The notes under the pieces were generated by a model. The model did not search any database and was not told where the DNA came from. It was given only the letters and a program-made list of their open reading frames with translations. From Nioella ostreopsis (lineage in GTDB: Bacteria; Pseudomonadota; Alphaproteobacteria; Rhodobacterales; Rhodobacteraceae): a stretch of 64,000 nt of DNA. Where the stretch lies: assembly GCF_004000255.1 (NCBI RefSeq), contig NZ_RCIQ01000002.1, positions 62,001 to 126,000 of the forward strand. Direction: 5' to 3'. Positions 53,710 to 62,815 of the stretch are shown piece after piece. Numbering within the stretch: the stretch's first letter is position 1; every line of letters starts with the position of its first letter. The position numbers and the translations under genes were made by a program.

Positions 53710-54621
53710 TCAGTGTTGCGGCTTCAGGAACGTCCCGTTTCTCAGATCTCGCATGGCCTGCTGGATCTCGGCCTGTGTGTTCATCACGATCGGTCCGTGC
53801 CAGGCCACCGGCTCCTCGATCGGGGCCCCGGAAATCAGCAGAAACCGCACCCCGTCCGGGCCTGCCTGAAGGGTCACCTCGTCACCGGTGCCGAAGCGGA
53901 TGAGCGTCCGGTTGCCCGACAGATCACGCATGTTGACCTCCTGGCCCATCACCTCTTTTTCCAGCAATACACCCTCTGGCTGCGAGGCATCGGCAAAGGC
54001 TGCGGATCCGTCGAAGACATAGGCGAAGGCGCGGCGGTAGGTGTCGATCCTGAAGGTCTTTTTCACCCCGGCGGGCACGTAGACATCCAGATATTGCGGG
54101 TCGGCGGCGATGCCGTCCACGGGGCCGCGCTTGCCCCAGAATTCGCCCACGATGACCTTCACCCGCGTGCCGTCATCGTCGATGATCTCGGGGATTTCCT
54201 TGCCTTGCACGTCCTGATAGCGCGGCGCGGTCATCTTCAGCGACGAGGGCAGGTTCCCCCAGAGCTGAAAGCCATGCATCTGTCCCTTTGCGTTCCCAAA
54301 GGGCATTTCCTGGTGAAGGATGCCGGAACCCGCGGTCATCCATTGCACATCGCCCGCGCGAAGCTTGCCCGTGTTGCCCAGGCTGTCCCCGTGTTCCACG
54401 GTGCCTGCCAGCACATAGGTGATTGTCTCGATCCCCCGATGCGGGTGCCAGGGAAAGCCGCGCATGTAGTCGGAGGGGGTTTCCCCCCGGAAATCGTCGA
54501 ACAGCAGGAACGGGTCCAGTTCGCTTGGGTCCTGAAAGCCAAAGGCGCGGTGCAGTTTGACGCCGGCGCCCTCCATCGTGGGTTGGGCGCGTCGGGCTTC
54601 GGTAACGGGTCTGATGGACAT
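53710..54621 (-). CDS. Pirin family protein
   Basis: 303 residues, bicupin. The metal site of the N-terminal cupin is visible in FPWHPHRGIETITYVLAGTVEHGD and GILHQEMP (three His and a Glu). Bacterial pirins include quercetin 2,3-dioxygenases and regulatory partners; which one cannot be told. ATG 54621 has GAGGAGG five bases upstream; the open frame to 55308 is antisense to the dehydrogenase gene. Divergent from that gene. Confidence 0.9.
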   Translation of the reverse strand: MSIRPVTEARRAQPTMEGAGVKLHRAFGFQDPSELDPFLLFDDFRGETPSDYMRGFPWHPHRGIETITYVLAGTVEHGDSLGNTGKLRAGDVQWMTAGSGILHQEMPFGNAKGQMHGFQLWGNLPSSLKMTAPRYQDVQGKEIPEIIDDDGTRVKVIVGEFWGKRGPVDGIAADPQYLDVYVPAGVKKTFRIDTYRRAFAYVFDGSAAFADASQPEGVLLEKEVMGQEVNMRDLSGNRTLIRFGTGDEVTLQAGPDGVRFLLISGAPIEEPVAWHGPIVMNTQAEIQQAMRDLRNGTFLKPQH

Positions 54622-54704
54622 GGAAACCTCCTCGGGTCCTGATTGATAACGAATGTAGGGCGAGGCAGGGGCATCGACAATTGGCGGTCCACAAACGACC
54701 ATTG

Positions 54705-54769
54705 TGCAGTCCTGCAAGGGTCGGTTTCGGGCAAGACAGGCCCGGCAACCCGTGAAATTTTCGCGAAAA
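54705..54769. promoter_or_regulatory. Palindromes in the pirin-dehydrogenase divergent gap
   Basis: TGCAG-TC-CTGCA (54705-54716) and TTTTCGCGAAAA (54758-54769, perfect 12-bp) lie in the 166-base gap, the second 18 bases before the dehydrogenase ATG. Either could be an operator for a regulator not encoded here. Confidence 0.4.
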
Positions 54770-54787
54770 CCTTCAGGGAGACTCGGA

Positions 54788-55741
54788 ATGAAAGTAGGGT
54801 TTATCGGACTTGGCAATGTCGGCCACAAGCTGGCCGGATCGCTGTTGCGCAACGGGGTCGACATCACGGTTCGCGATCTGGATGAGGCCAAGGTGGCCGA
54901 GTTCGCGGCCAAGGGCGCCAAGGTGGGGGAAAGCCCCGCCCAGATGCTGCGCGACTGCGACGCGGTGATCACCTGCCTGCCGCATCCCAGCATTTCGGCC
55001 AAGGTGGTGGAAGGTCCGGACGGCCTGCTGGAGGCCATGGGGCCTGGCAAGATCTGGATGGAGATGAGCACCACGGACGAGGCCGAGGTGAAGCGCCTTG
55101 GGGCCATGGTCATCGCAGCGGGCGGCGCGGCGGTGGATTGCCCGGTATCGGGCGGCTGCCACCGGGCCGATACCGGCAATATCTCGATCTTCGCGGGCTG
55201 TGATCGGGAAACCTTCGAGCGCATTCTGCCGCTTCTGACCACCATGGGCCGCCGGGTTCTGCATACCGGGCCAATCGGGTCGGCCTCGATCCTGAAGGTG
55301 ATCACCAACTATCTGGCCACCGCAAACCTGATCAGCTGTGCCGAGGCGCTGACCGTGGCCAAGGCGGCCGACATGGATCTGGGCGTGGCCTATGAGGCGA
55401 TCCGGATTTCCTCGGGCACCAGCTTCGTGCACGAAACCGAAAGCCAGGTCATCCTGAACGGGTCGCGCGATATTTCGTTCACCATGGATCTGGTGCTGAA
55501 GGATATCGGCCTGTTCCAGGAGGTTGCGGACCGGGCGAATGTGCCGCTGGAGATGAACCCGCTGATGATCCAGATCTTCAAGGACGGCATCGCGCGCTAC
55601 GGAGAGCGGGAACTGTCCCCAAATATCATCAAGCGGCTGGAAGAGGCGACGGGCCTCGACATCACCTATCCGGGCTTCCCGGCGGAGATGACCGACGATG
55701 AACCCGAAGAGCCCGGCTACGAGGTGCGTCGCGAGGCCTGA
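54788..55741 (+). CDS. NAD(P)-dependent beta-hydroxyacid dehydrogenase family oxidoreductase
   Basis: 317 residues. Rossmann motif GFIGLGNVGHKLAGSL at the N-terminus, DCPVSGGCHRADTGN in place of the usual substrate loop, and the catalytic Lys in ASILKVITNYLATAN. A C-terminal acidic tail (TDDEPEEPGYEV) is unlike the related protein at 7998-8882, and the two share only family-level similarity. GGAG seven bases before ATG 54788. Substrate unknown. Confidence 0.86.
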   Translation: MKVGFIGLGNVGHKLAGSLLRNGVDITVRDLDEAKVAEFAAKGAKVGESPAQMLRDCDAVITCLPHPSISAKVVEGPDGLLEAMGPGKIWMEMSTTDEAEVKRLGAMVIAAGGAAVDCPVSGGCHRADTGNISIFAGCDRETFERILPLLTTMGRRVLHTGPIGSASILKVITNYLATANLISCAEALTVAKAADMDLGVAYEAIRISSGTSFVHETESQVILNGSRDISFTMDLVLKDIGLFQEVADRANVPLEMNPLMIQIFKDGIARYGERELSPNIIKRLEEATGLDITYPGFPAEMTDDEPEEPGYEVRREA

Positions 55742-55755
55742 TCCGGGGCAGGACC

Positions 55756-55776
55756 GGAGGGGGCATTGCCCCCTTC
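55756..55776 (+). terminator. Hairpin downstream of the dehydrogenase
   Basis: GGAGGGGGC-ATT-GCCCCCTTC forms a nine-pair stem (one G-T pair) 14 bases past the stop. The rest of 55742-55930 shows no gene; the frame open through it is not supported by a ribosome site before 55931. Confidence 0.5.
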
Positions 55777-55930
55777 GTGACAATTGCCCTCAAGGGAAAA
55801 TCACGCCCGGCCCGACGGGTCACGCCGGGTACTGCGCAGGGCTTGCGCGGCGAAGCCCCGTCCTCGGCCCTTCTTCTGGTCATTTCTTCCGCGCCATGCT
55901 CTAACCCGGCAGATCAACCGGAGAAGCCGC

Positions 55931-56419
55931 ATGACCGACAGCGACGAAGTCCTTGAACGCATCACCCCGAAGGGCCCGCGCAGAGTGTTTGCGACGGGAT
56001 CGCTCGGTCTGCTCGGCCTGCTTCTGGTCTGGGTCGCGGCAAGCCATCCGCCCGCTGATTTCGGGTTCACGGCGCTCTTGCTGGTGATCGGTGCGGGCAG
56101 CCTGTGGCTGTCCTGGGCGCTGTGGCAGGCCTCCAGCGTGACGCTGGAACTCACGCGGGAGGAACTGCGCGAACAAGGCGGGCGGCTGATTGCCCGGATC
56201 GACAATATCGACAAGGTCGACCGCGGCTTCTTCGCCTTCAAGCCCGCCGCCGGGTTTCGCCTGTCACTGCGCGACCGAATGCCGAATGCCTATGCACCGG
56301 GCCTGTGGTGGCGGCGCGGGCGGATGGTGATGGTGGGAGGCGTGACCTCGAACGCGCAATCCAAGGCGGTGGCGGACCTGATCTCGGTCCTCATTGCGCA
56401 AAAACGCGGAGAGCTGTGA
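55931..56419 (+). CDS. Small membrane protein, unknown function (PH-like domain possible)
   Basis: 162 residues. Two transmembrane helices (GSLGLLGLLLVWVAA and FTALLLVIGAGSLWLSWALW) then a C-terminal cytoplasmic beta-rich domain with GGRLIARIDNIDKVDRGFFAFKP, reminiscent of bacterial PH-like/DUF domains. GGAG seven bases before ATG 55931. Converges with gdh, 22 bases between stops. Confidence 0.72.
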   Translation: MTDSDEVLERITPKGPRRVFATGSLGLLGLLLVWVAASHPPADFGFTALLLVIGAGSLWLSWALWQASSVTLELTREELREQGGRLIARIDNIDKVDRGFFAFKPAAGFRLSLRDRMPNAYAPGLWWRRGRMVMVGGVTSNAQSKAVADLISVLIAQKRGEL

Positions 56420-56441
56420 CAGCCCCCCGCGCCTTGCCGAT

Positions 56442-57872
56442 TTACAGGCCCTTGGCCCGGTAGCTGGCCGCCACGCGCCCGATCGAGACCATGAAGCCCG
56501 CGGTCCGCAGGTCGGTCACGTCGTTGCGGCTGTGCCAGACCTCGCGCATCGACTGGTAGGCCGACCGCATTGTGTCATCGAGGCCCGAACGCACCAGTTC
56601 CAGCTCGTCCGCCCCCCGCAGATATTTTTCCTTGAAGTTCGGCGTCAGCTGCCAGCCGATGCCGGTATCGGCCGACAGTCTTTCCAGCTCATTCACGATC
56701 AACTGGTGGCGTGACTCTTCCTGGCGGCGCTGCATCCGGCCAAAGCGGATATGGCTGAGGTTCTTGACCCATTCGAAATAGGACACGGTCACACCGCCCG
56801 CATTGGCGTAGAGGTCGGGGATGATCACGGTGCCCTTCTTGCGCAGGATCTCATCCGCGCCTGCCGTTACCGGGCCATTCGCGGCCTCGATGATCAGCGG
56901 GGCTTTGATATTCGCCGCGTTCTGAAGGTTGATCACCCCTTCCAGCGCGGCCGGGATCAGGATGTCGCATTCCTCCTCCAGGGCCTTGACCCCGTCCTTG
57001 ATGTAGCGGGGCCCCGGGAACATGTCGACGCCGCCGGTGCGGGCGATGTGGTTCTTTACGGCTTCGACATCCAACCCTTCGGGATCGAGCAGCGCGCCGT
57101 CGCGTTCGATGATGCCGACGATCTTGGCGCCATCCTCTTCAGACAGGAACTTGGCGGCGTGGTAGCCCACATTGCCGAGCCCCTGCACGATGATCCGCTT
57201 GCCATCGAGAGACCCGCCAAGCCCCGCCGCAGCGACGTCTTCGGGGTGGCGGAAGAATTCCTGAAGCGCGTATTGCACGCCCCGGCCCGTTGCCTCGACC
57301 CGGCCCCGGATACCGCCTGCATGGGGGGGTTTGCCGGTCACGCAGGCCTTGCCGTTGATATCAGTGGTGTTCATCCGGGCATACTGGTCGGCGATGATCG
57401 CCATTTCCTTTTCGCCGGTGCCCATGTCGGGGGCGGGCACGTTCTGCGCCGGGTTGATCATGTCTCGCTTGATCAGCTCGTAGGCGAAGCGCCGGGTGAT
57501 CTGTTCCAGCTCGTGTTCTTCGTACTGGCGCGGGTCGATGCACAGCCCGCCTTTCGATCCGCCGAAGGGCGCTTCGACAAGGGCGCATTTGTAGGTCATC
57601 AGCGCGGCCAGCGCCTCGACCTCGTCCTGGTTGACGTTTGGCGCGTAGCGGATGCCGCCCTTGGCCGGTTCGAAATGTTCCGAATGGACCGAGCGATAGC
57701 CGGTGAAGGTCCGGATCTCGCCGCGCAGCCGCACCCCGAAGCGAACCGTGTAGGTGGCGTTGCAGACGCGGATCTTTTCTTCCAGCCCAGGTGGCAGATC
57801 CATCATGGATGCAGCGCGGTTGAACATCAGGTCCACTGACTGACGGAAACTCGGTTCTCCCGTGACGGACAT
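56442..57872 (-). CDS. NAD(P)-dependent glutamate dehydrogenase
   Basis: 476 residues. Catalytic lysine in APFGGSKGGLCID near residue 112, Gly/Lys loop PAKGGIRY near residue 72, and nucleotide fold VQGLGNVGYHAAKF near residue 224, the order in hexameric glutamate dehydrogenases. Length fits the animal/plant-like type. It would link glutamate from PutA to 2-oxoglutarate. ATG 57872 has AAGGAGGT seven bases upstream, a very strong site; the open frame to 58130 has none. Confidence 0.93.
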   Translation of the reverse strand: MSVTGEPSFRQSVDLMFNRAASMMDLPPGLEEKIRVCNATYTVRFGVRLRGEIRTFTGYRSVHSEHFEPAKGGIRYAPNVNQDEVEALAALMTYKCALVEAPFGGSKGGLCIDPRQYEEHELEQITRRFAYELIKRDMINPAQNVPAPDMGTGEKEMAIIADQYARMNTTDINGKACVTGKPPHAGGIRGRVEATGRGVQYALQEFFRHPEDVAAAGLGGSLDGKRIIVQGLGNVGYHAAKFLSEEDGAKIVGIIERDGALLDPEGLDVEAVKNHIARTGGVDMFPGPRYIKDGVKALEEECDILIPAALEGVINLQNAANIKAPLIIEAANGPVTAGADEILRKKGTVIIPDLYANAGGVTVSYFEWVKNLSHIRFGRMQRRQEESRHQLIVNELERLSADTGIGWQLTPNFKEKYLRGADELELVRSGLDDTMRSAYQSMREVWHSRNDVTDLRTAGFMVSIGRVAASYRAKGL

Positions 57873-58159
57873 CGCGTATACCTCCTTGGCGTGTTCCGTG
57901 TGCGGCCCTTGCTTCGTTTGCAAACCGCCCATTTTTTGAGCGGACCACAGCTTGCCTTTCCATGCAAGACAACCTGTCGTTGAAACAGCCAGTTTCTTCC
58001 CTGAGCGCTGAAAAATGCGCGCAAGTTGATTGTTGTCATTCAGAAAACTCCCCGTTTCCATCCTGCTTCCGCCCCATTTCTGCCGTTCTTGTGAACGAGG
58101 AAGAGCATGGGTCGAACTGCGTCGATCCACGACTCGTCATATTGCATGAGGCTTCCGGG

Positions 58160-59734
58160 ATGACCCGATCGACAGATCCGATCCGCCAAACGCGACCCCA
58201 GGCGCCACTCCGGCGCCGGGCCGGATTTCTGCGCGACGAACGCGGAACCGTGACGATCTTCGCTCTGATGATGTTCGTCCTGATGCTGGCCGCCGGCGGG
58301 ATCGCCATCGACGTGATGCGCTACGAAACACAGCGCACGCAGTTGCAATATACGCTGGACCGCGCCGTTCTGGCCGCGGCCGCGCTGAACCAGACTGAAG
58401 ACCCGGAGGCGGTCGTGATCGACTACTTCGCGACCTCGGGGCTGGATCACTACCGGCTGGAAGTGGATGTGGACGAGGGGCTGAATTTCCGCCGTGTGTC
58501 CGCCTATGCCGAGATGGATCTGCGATCCTACTTCATGAACATGTTCGGGGTGAACGCCCTGACCTCCCCCGCGCGGGGGGCCGCGGAAGAGCGGATCATG
58601 GATATCGAGATTTCCATGGTGCTCGACATCTCCGGGTCCATGGGCTGGAACAACAAGATCCGCAACATGCGCGACGCGGCGAATGAGTTCATCGACACGG
58701 TGCTGGCCGCGAATGAAGAGGAAGATCAGGTCTCGATCTCGATCATCCCCTATCACAGCCAGGTCAATGCGGGCACCACGCTGGCCAGTGTCTTTACCCT
58801 GTCTGACGAGCACAATGAATCGAACTGCACCCGTTTCGATCCGGCGGACTACAACGTGACCGCGATTGACCCCGATGAGGCCATCGAGCGGATCGCGCAT
58901 TTCGACTATCAAAACCGCAGCAGCTATCGCACCTTCCGCACGCCGCATTGCACCACCAGTGATTATGCCGCCATCCTGCCCTGGTCGAATGACGCGGATG
59001 AACTGCACGCGCTGGTCAACAGCCTGAGCGCAAACGGCAACACCGCGATCGACCTCGGCATGAGATGGGCCGTGGGTCTGCTGGATCCGGCGGCACAGCC
59101 CGCTGTGACGGACCTGATTGCCGCGGGAGAGGTGGATGAAGATTTCGAGGGCCGCCCCTATTCCTACGAAGAAGACGAGGTTCTGAAGATCATCATCCTG
59201 ATGACGGATGGCGAGAATACTAGCCAGGTCGACGTGGTTCAGGAATTCAAGCGCGGGCCTTCGACCGTGTTCCGCGACCCCGACACCGGCCGCACCTCGG
59301 CCTATCTGCCCAACTACGACCTGTATTACTGGCATCACAATCGCAGCTACCGCGACTATCCCTATGGCGGCAATGACGCCGAGGCGATCCCGTGGCCAGA
59401 GCTATGGTCTGACTACTCCGCACGAATGCTGGCTGGCGAGTATTTCTACGATGCCGGTGACTGGGACTACTACTATGATCTTCGGTACTACTCGATCGAA
59501 ACCTACGCAGGTGCGAACGAGGCCGATGCCAACCTGCGCAATATCTGCGACGCGGCAAATGACGCCGGGATCATCGTGTTCACCATTGCGTTCGAGGCGC
59601 CCGCCCGTGGCGAAAGCGTGATGCAGCACTGTGCCACGACGCCTGCCCATTACTACGACGCCGAAGGGATCGAGATCTCCGAGGCCTTCGCCTCCATCGC
59701 AGCGTCGATCAACCAGCTCAAGCTGATCCAGTAG
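58160..59734 (+). CDS. TadG-like secreted pilus-associated protein with von Willebrand factor A domain
   Basis: 524 residues. N-terminal pseudopilin-type helix after a charged leader (FLRDERGTVTIFALMMFVLML), then a VWA domain with the MIDAS motif D156-I-S-G-S and the TDGEN motif near residue 355. Residues ~382-452 are exceptionally Tyr-rich (YDLYYWHHNRSYRDYPYGG, YYYDLRYYSIETY), absent from ordinary TadG. TadG-type proteins support Flp/Tad pili or adhesion. GAGG eight bases before ATG 58160. The gap before it (57873-58159) shows nothing certain. Confidence 0.85.
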   Translation: MTRSTDPIRQTRPQAPLRRRAGFLRDERGTVTIFALMMFVLMLAAGGIAIDVMRYETQRTQLQYTLDRAVLAAAALNQTEDPEAVVIDYFATSGLDHYRLEVDVDEGLNFRRVSAYAEMDLRSYFMNMFGVNALTSPARGAAEERIMDIEISMVLDISGSMGWNNKIRNMRDAANEFIDTVLAANEEEDQVSISIIPYHSQVNAGTTLASVFTLSDEHNESNCTRFDPADYNVTAIDPDEAIERIAHFDYQNRSSYRTFRTPHCTTSDYAAILPWSNDADELHALVNSLSANGNTAIDLGMRWAVGLLDPAAQPAVTDLIAAGEVDEDFEGRPYSYEEDEVLKIIILMTDGENTSQVDVVQEFKRGPSTVFRDPDTGRTSAYLPNYDLYYWHHNRSYRDYPYGGNDAEAIPWPELWSDYSARMLAGEYFYDAGDWDYYYDLRYYSIETYAGANEADANLRNICDAANDAGIIVFTIAFEAPARGESVMQHCATTPAHYYDAEGIEISEAFASIAASINQLKLIQ

Positions 59735-59742
59735 GGCATGAC

Positions 59743-60273
59743 ATGTGGGGCCTGACAAAAATATCCCGGTTCTTCCGCAAAGAAGAGGCCAACGCGACAG
59801 TGGAATTCGTGATCGTCTTCCCGCTGATCGTGATGATCTTCGTGGCGGCCTTCGAGACGGCCATGCTGCTGACCCGGCAAGTGATGATGGAACGGTCGCT
59901 GGACAGCGCCGTGCGCTATCTGCGCCTGACCTCTGATGTGACGGTCACCCATGATGCGATCCGGGACAATATCTGCGAGAACACGCCGATCCTCATCAAC
60001 TGCCAGGAATCGCTGTTGCTGGACCTGCGGGTGATTGATCAGGATACCTACAACCTTCCGGATTATCACACGCTCTGCGTCGACCGCTCCGGCACCGTGA
60101 CCCCGGCCAACCAGTTCCATCCCGGCGCGGATAACCAGCTGATGCTGATCCGCACCTGCGCCCTTGTGGACCGGATCCTGCCGATCTCCGGGCTCGGGCT
60201 CGACCTGACGCGCGACGATACCGGCGCCATCCACATCACCGCCGCCACCGTCTTCGTGAACGAGCCGGAGTGA
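59743..60273 (+). CDS. TadE/TadG-like pseudopilin, first of two
   Basis: 176 residues. N-terminal pseudopilin signature EEANATVEFVIVFPLIVMIF, with Glu at position 5 after the processing site, and a soluble periplasmic domain with several Cys (ICENTP, INCQES, LCVDRS, RTCALV). Starts eight bases after the VWA gene, so it is co-transcribed. No tadA/B/C, cpaF or prepilin peptidase gene is present in the window. Confidence 0.83.
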   Translation: MWGLTKISRFFRKEEANATVEFVIVFPLIVMIFVAAFETAMLLTRQVMMERSLDSAVRYLRLTSDVTVTHDAIRDNICENTPILINCQESLLLDLRVIDQDTYNLPDYHTLCVDRSGTVTPANQFHPGADNQLMLIRTCALVDRILPISGLGLDLTRDDTGAIHITAATVFVNEPE

Positions 60274-60280
60274 GACAACC

Positions 60281-60961
60281 ATGAAACGGATGATCAGGAC
60301 ATTCTGGAAGGACGAAGGCGCCTCGGTCGCGCTGGAAGCGGTGATCGTGATTCCGATCCTGGCCTGGGTCTTCGTGGCCAGCTTTGTCTTCTTCGACGCA
60401 TTCCGGGTCTACAACACCTCGATCAAGGCGACCTATGCGGTGGCAGACGTCCTGTCACGCCGCACAAACGAGATTTCCAGCTCCGATATCGAGGGGCTTG
60501 CGGATGTGTTCCAGTTCCTGACCCGGAACACCGCCGGATCGGCCCTGCGCGTGTCCCAGATCACTCGACAGCAGGGCGGCTACCGGATCGACTGGTCCCA
60601 CGGCACCGACGGGACGACCTATATTCGCGCCAGCGACTTCCCCGACTTCATCGACCGCATTCCGATCATGGCCTATGGCGACCGGATGCTGTTGATCGAA
60701 ACCTTCCTGCCGCATCGCCCGGCTTTCAGCGCGGGCCTCGCCGATCAGGAATTCGTGAATTTCACGGTCACCCGCCCCCGTTTTGCCGGTCAGGTTGCCT
60801 TTGTGGCCGATCTGAACAACTCCTACGTCTACACCAACAGCGGCTATCCGACGGGTCTGGACGGGTTCTACTACATCGACGGACCCCCTGATGACGATGT
60901 GGATGACGATCCGGATTGGGACCATTGGGACAACTGGGGCCATAACGTCTGGCGCAACTGA
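60281..60961 (+). CDS. TadE/TadG-like pseudopilin, second, with Asp/Trp-rich tail
   Basis: 226 residues. Pseudopilin-type segment EGASVALEAVIVIPILAWVF at residues 13-32. The last 26 residues, starting GPPDDDVDDDPDW, alternate acidic runs with Trp (HWDNW), an unusual tail with no obvious family. Seven bases after the preceding gene; third gene of the same transcript. Probably part of a surface-appendage or adhesion assembly. Confidence 0.8.
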   Translation: MKRMIRTFWKDEGASVALEAVIVIPILAWVFVASFVFFDAFRVYNTSIKATYAVADVLSRRTNEISSSDIEGLADVFQFLTRNTAGSALRVSQITRQQGGYRIDWSHGTDGTTYIRASDFPDFIDRIPIMAYGDRMLLIETFLPHRPAFSAGLADQEFVNFTVTRPRFAGQVAFVADLNNSYVYTNSGYPTGLDGFYYIDGPPDDDVDDDPDWDHWDNWGHNVWRN

Positions 60962-61092
60962 GACCGTCGCATCGGTTCTTCGTCAATCCGTCGAATCCTG
61001 ACCTCCCCATGTCGGCAAGACGACTTCAACCTCGACGCGCGCGCGGCTAAGGTTTGCCAAGGGGCACGGGTGCCCGCAAACCGGGAGAGATC

Positions 61093-62343
61093 ATGCGCTA
61101 TTCGGGCTGGCAGGTCATCAAGCAAGGGCTTACGGGCAACCGGGGTTGGAAACCGGCCTGGCGCGATCCGGCGCCCAAGGCGGAATATGACGTTGTCATC
61201 ATTGGGGGTGGCGGGCACGGGCTGGCCACGGCCTATTACCTTGCCAAGGAACACGGGCTGACCAATATCGCCGTGCTGGAGAAGGGCTATCTCGGCGGTG
61301 GCAATGTGGGTCGCAACACCACCATCGTGCGCGCCAATTACGGGCTGGAGGGCAACTCGCAGTTCTATTCCCATTCGCTGAAGCTGTGGGAAGGACTGGA
61401 GCAGGACCTGAACTACAACGTCATGCACAGCCAGCGGGGCATCGTGAACCTCTTCCATTCCGACGGGCAGCGCGACGCCTACGCCCGGCGCGGCAACATG
61501 ATGATGAGCCAGGGCGACGACGCGATCCTGCTGGACCGCGAGGGCTGTCGCAAGCTGATGCCCTTCCTCGACTACGAGCAGACCCGCTTTCCCATTTTCG
61601 GCGGCCTCTACCACAAGCGCGGCGGCACCGCCCGCCATGACGCCGTGGCCTGGGGCTATGCGCGCGGCGCGGACCAGCGCGGCGTCGACCTGATCCAGAA
61701 ATGTGAGGTGACCGGCATCGACGTCGAAAACGGCAAGGTCGTGGGTGTGCAGACCAGCCGCGGGGCGATCCGGGCCAAGAAGGTCGCCATGTGCGCGGCG
61801 GGCCGCTCGGGTCAGGTGGCAGCAATGGCGGGGATGCGGTTGCCGATTGAAAGCACCGTACTGCAGGCCTTCGTCACCGAGGGGCTGAAGCCCGTAATCG
61901 ACAACGTGATCACCTACGGCATGGGCCATTTCTACATCAGCCAGTCCGACAAGGGCGGGCTGGTCTTCGGCGGCGATATCGACTTCTACGCCTCTTATGC
62001 GTCTCGCGGAAACCTGCCGATGATGGAACATGTGATGGAGGCGGGCATGACCCTGATGCCGATGATCGGCAAGGCCAAGCTGCTGCGGTCCTGGGGCGGG
62101 ATCATGGACATGTCTTCGGACGGCTCGCCCATCATCGACAAGACCCATATCGACGGGCTCTACGTCAACGCGGGCTGGTGCTATGGCGGGTTCAAGGCAA
62201 CGCCCGCCTCGGGCCATTGCTATGCCCACCTCATTGCCACCGACCGCCCGCATGAGGCCGCCACCCGCCACCGGCTCGACCGGTTCAACACAGGGAGGAT
62301 CATGGATGAGGAATCCAAGGGCTCTCAGCATAATCTGCATTAG
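61093..62343 (+). CDS. soxB: Sarcosine oxidase subunit beta (heterotetrameric)
   Basis: 416 residues, the normal length. FAD motif VIIGGGGHGLATAYYLAKE at residues 35-52; covalent-flavin His in GGTARHDAVAWGYARG near residue 178; GGFKATPASGH near the end. With SoxA, SoxD and SoxG it oxidatively demethylates sarcosine to glycine and 5,10-methylene-THF, the last step of glycine betaine breakdown. GGGAG six bases before ATG 61093. The last 38 bases overlap a separate gene at 62306, unlike the compact soxBDAG layout. Confidence 0.96.
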   Translation: MRYSGWQVIKQGLTGNRGWKPAWRDPAPKAEYDVVIIGGGGHGLATAYYLAKEHGLTNIAVLEKGYLGGGNVGRNTTIVRANYGLEGNSQFYSHSLKLWEGLEQDLNYNVMHSQRGIVNLFHSDGQRDAYARRGNMMMSQGDDAILLDREGCRKLMPFLDYEQTRFPIFGGLYHKRGGTARHDAVAWGYARGADQRGVDLIQKCEVTGIDVENGKVVGVQTSRGAIRAKKVAMCAAGRSGQVAAMAGMRLPIESTVLQAFVTEGLKPVIDNVITYGMGHFYISQSDKGGLVFGGDIDFYASYASRGNLPMMEHVMEAGMTLMPMIGKAKLLRSWGGIMDMSSDGSPIIDKTHIDGLYVNAGWCYGGFKATPASGHCYAHLIATDRPHEAATRHRLDRFNTGRIMDEESKGSQHNLH

Positions 62344-62815
62344 CATGATGGCGGCGGTCCCGGCCTTGGCGAACGACACGTTCCCCATGGGCTGCTATGC
62401 GCGCGACTATTCGGCGGAGCATCTGACCGCGCATCCGGCGCAGGTCGCAGAGCGGCTGCGGCTGAACTTCTACCGGCTGGACGGCAGCGCGCCTGACAGC
62501 CTGCTCTATTTCGATGTGACCGCCCTGATGGCCAACCAGGGTCATGCCGCCCAAGACGGGCTTGGCGGGGCGGTCATGTCCGAAACCGGGTTTTGCAATC
62601 GCCCGTCCGGCTGCGGCGTCGAAGCCGATGGCGGCACGTTCGAGATCACGCGCTTGGCGGATGGGGTGCTCGAAATCCGCACCTCTCACCTGCGCGTTGG
62701 CATGCATGGTGGGATCGACCACGAGGGGGTCTATTCCTCGCTTGGCGAAACCTACAACGAATACACAACCTACCGGCTTTTTGCCGCCCAACCTGAAGTC
62801 TGTTCGGAGCTCTGA
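62306..62815 (+). CDS. Secreted hypothetical protein inside the sox operon
   Basis: 169 residues. Signal peptide RNPRALSIICISMMAAVPALA, then a soluble domain with Cys pairs (MGCYARD, GFCNRPSGCG, C-terminal EVCSEL). ATG 62306 has GGAGG seven bases upstream, so expression is likely. It overlaps soxB by 38 bases and its stop overlaps the soxD start by one base. No family recognised. A periplasmic protein between soxB and soxD is unexpected; a role in sarcosine metabolism is not shown. Confidence 0.75.
   Translation: MRNPRALSIICISMMAAVPALANDTFPMGCYARDYSAEHLTAHPAQVAERLRLNFYRLDGSAPDSLLYFDVTALMANQGHAAQDGLGGAVMSETGFCNRPSGCGVEADGGTFEITRLADGVLEIRTSHLRVGMHGGIDHEGVYSSLGETYNEYTTYRLFAAQPEVCSEL

Noticed and set aside
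58021-58045. FNR box before the Tad genes (TTGAT at 58026)
   Set aside because: Only the left half matches; the right half reads GTCAT instead of ATCAA.
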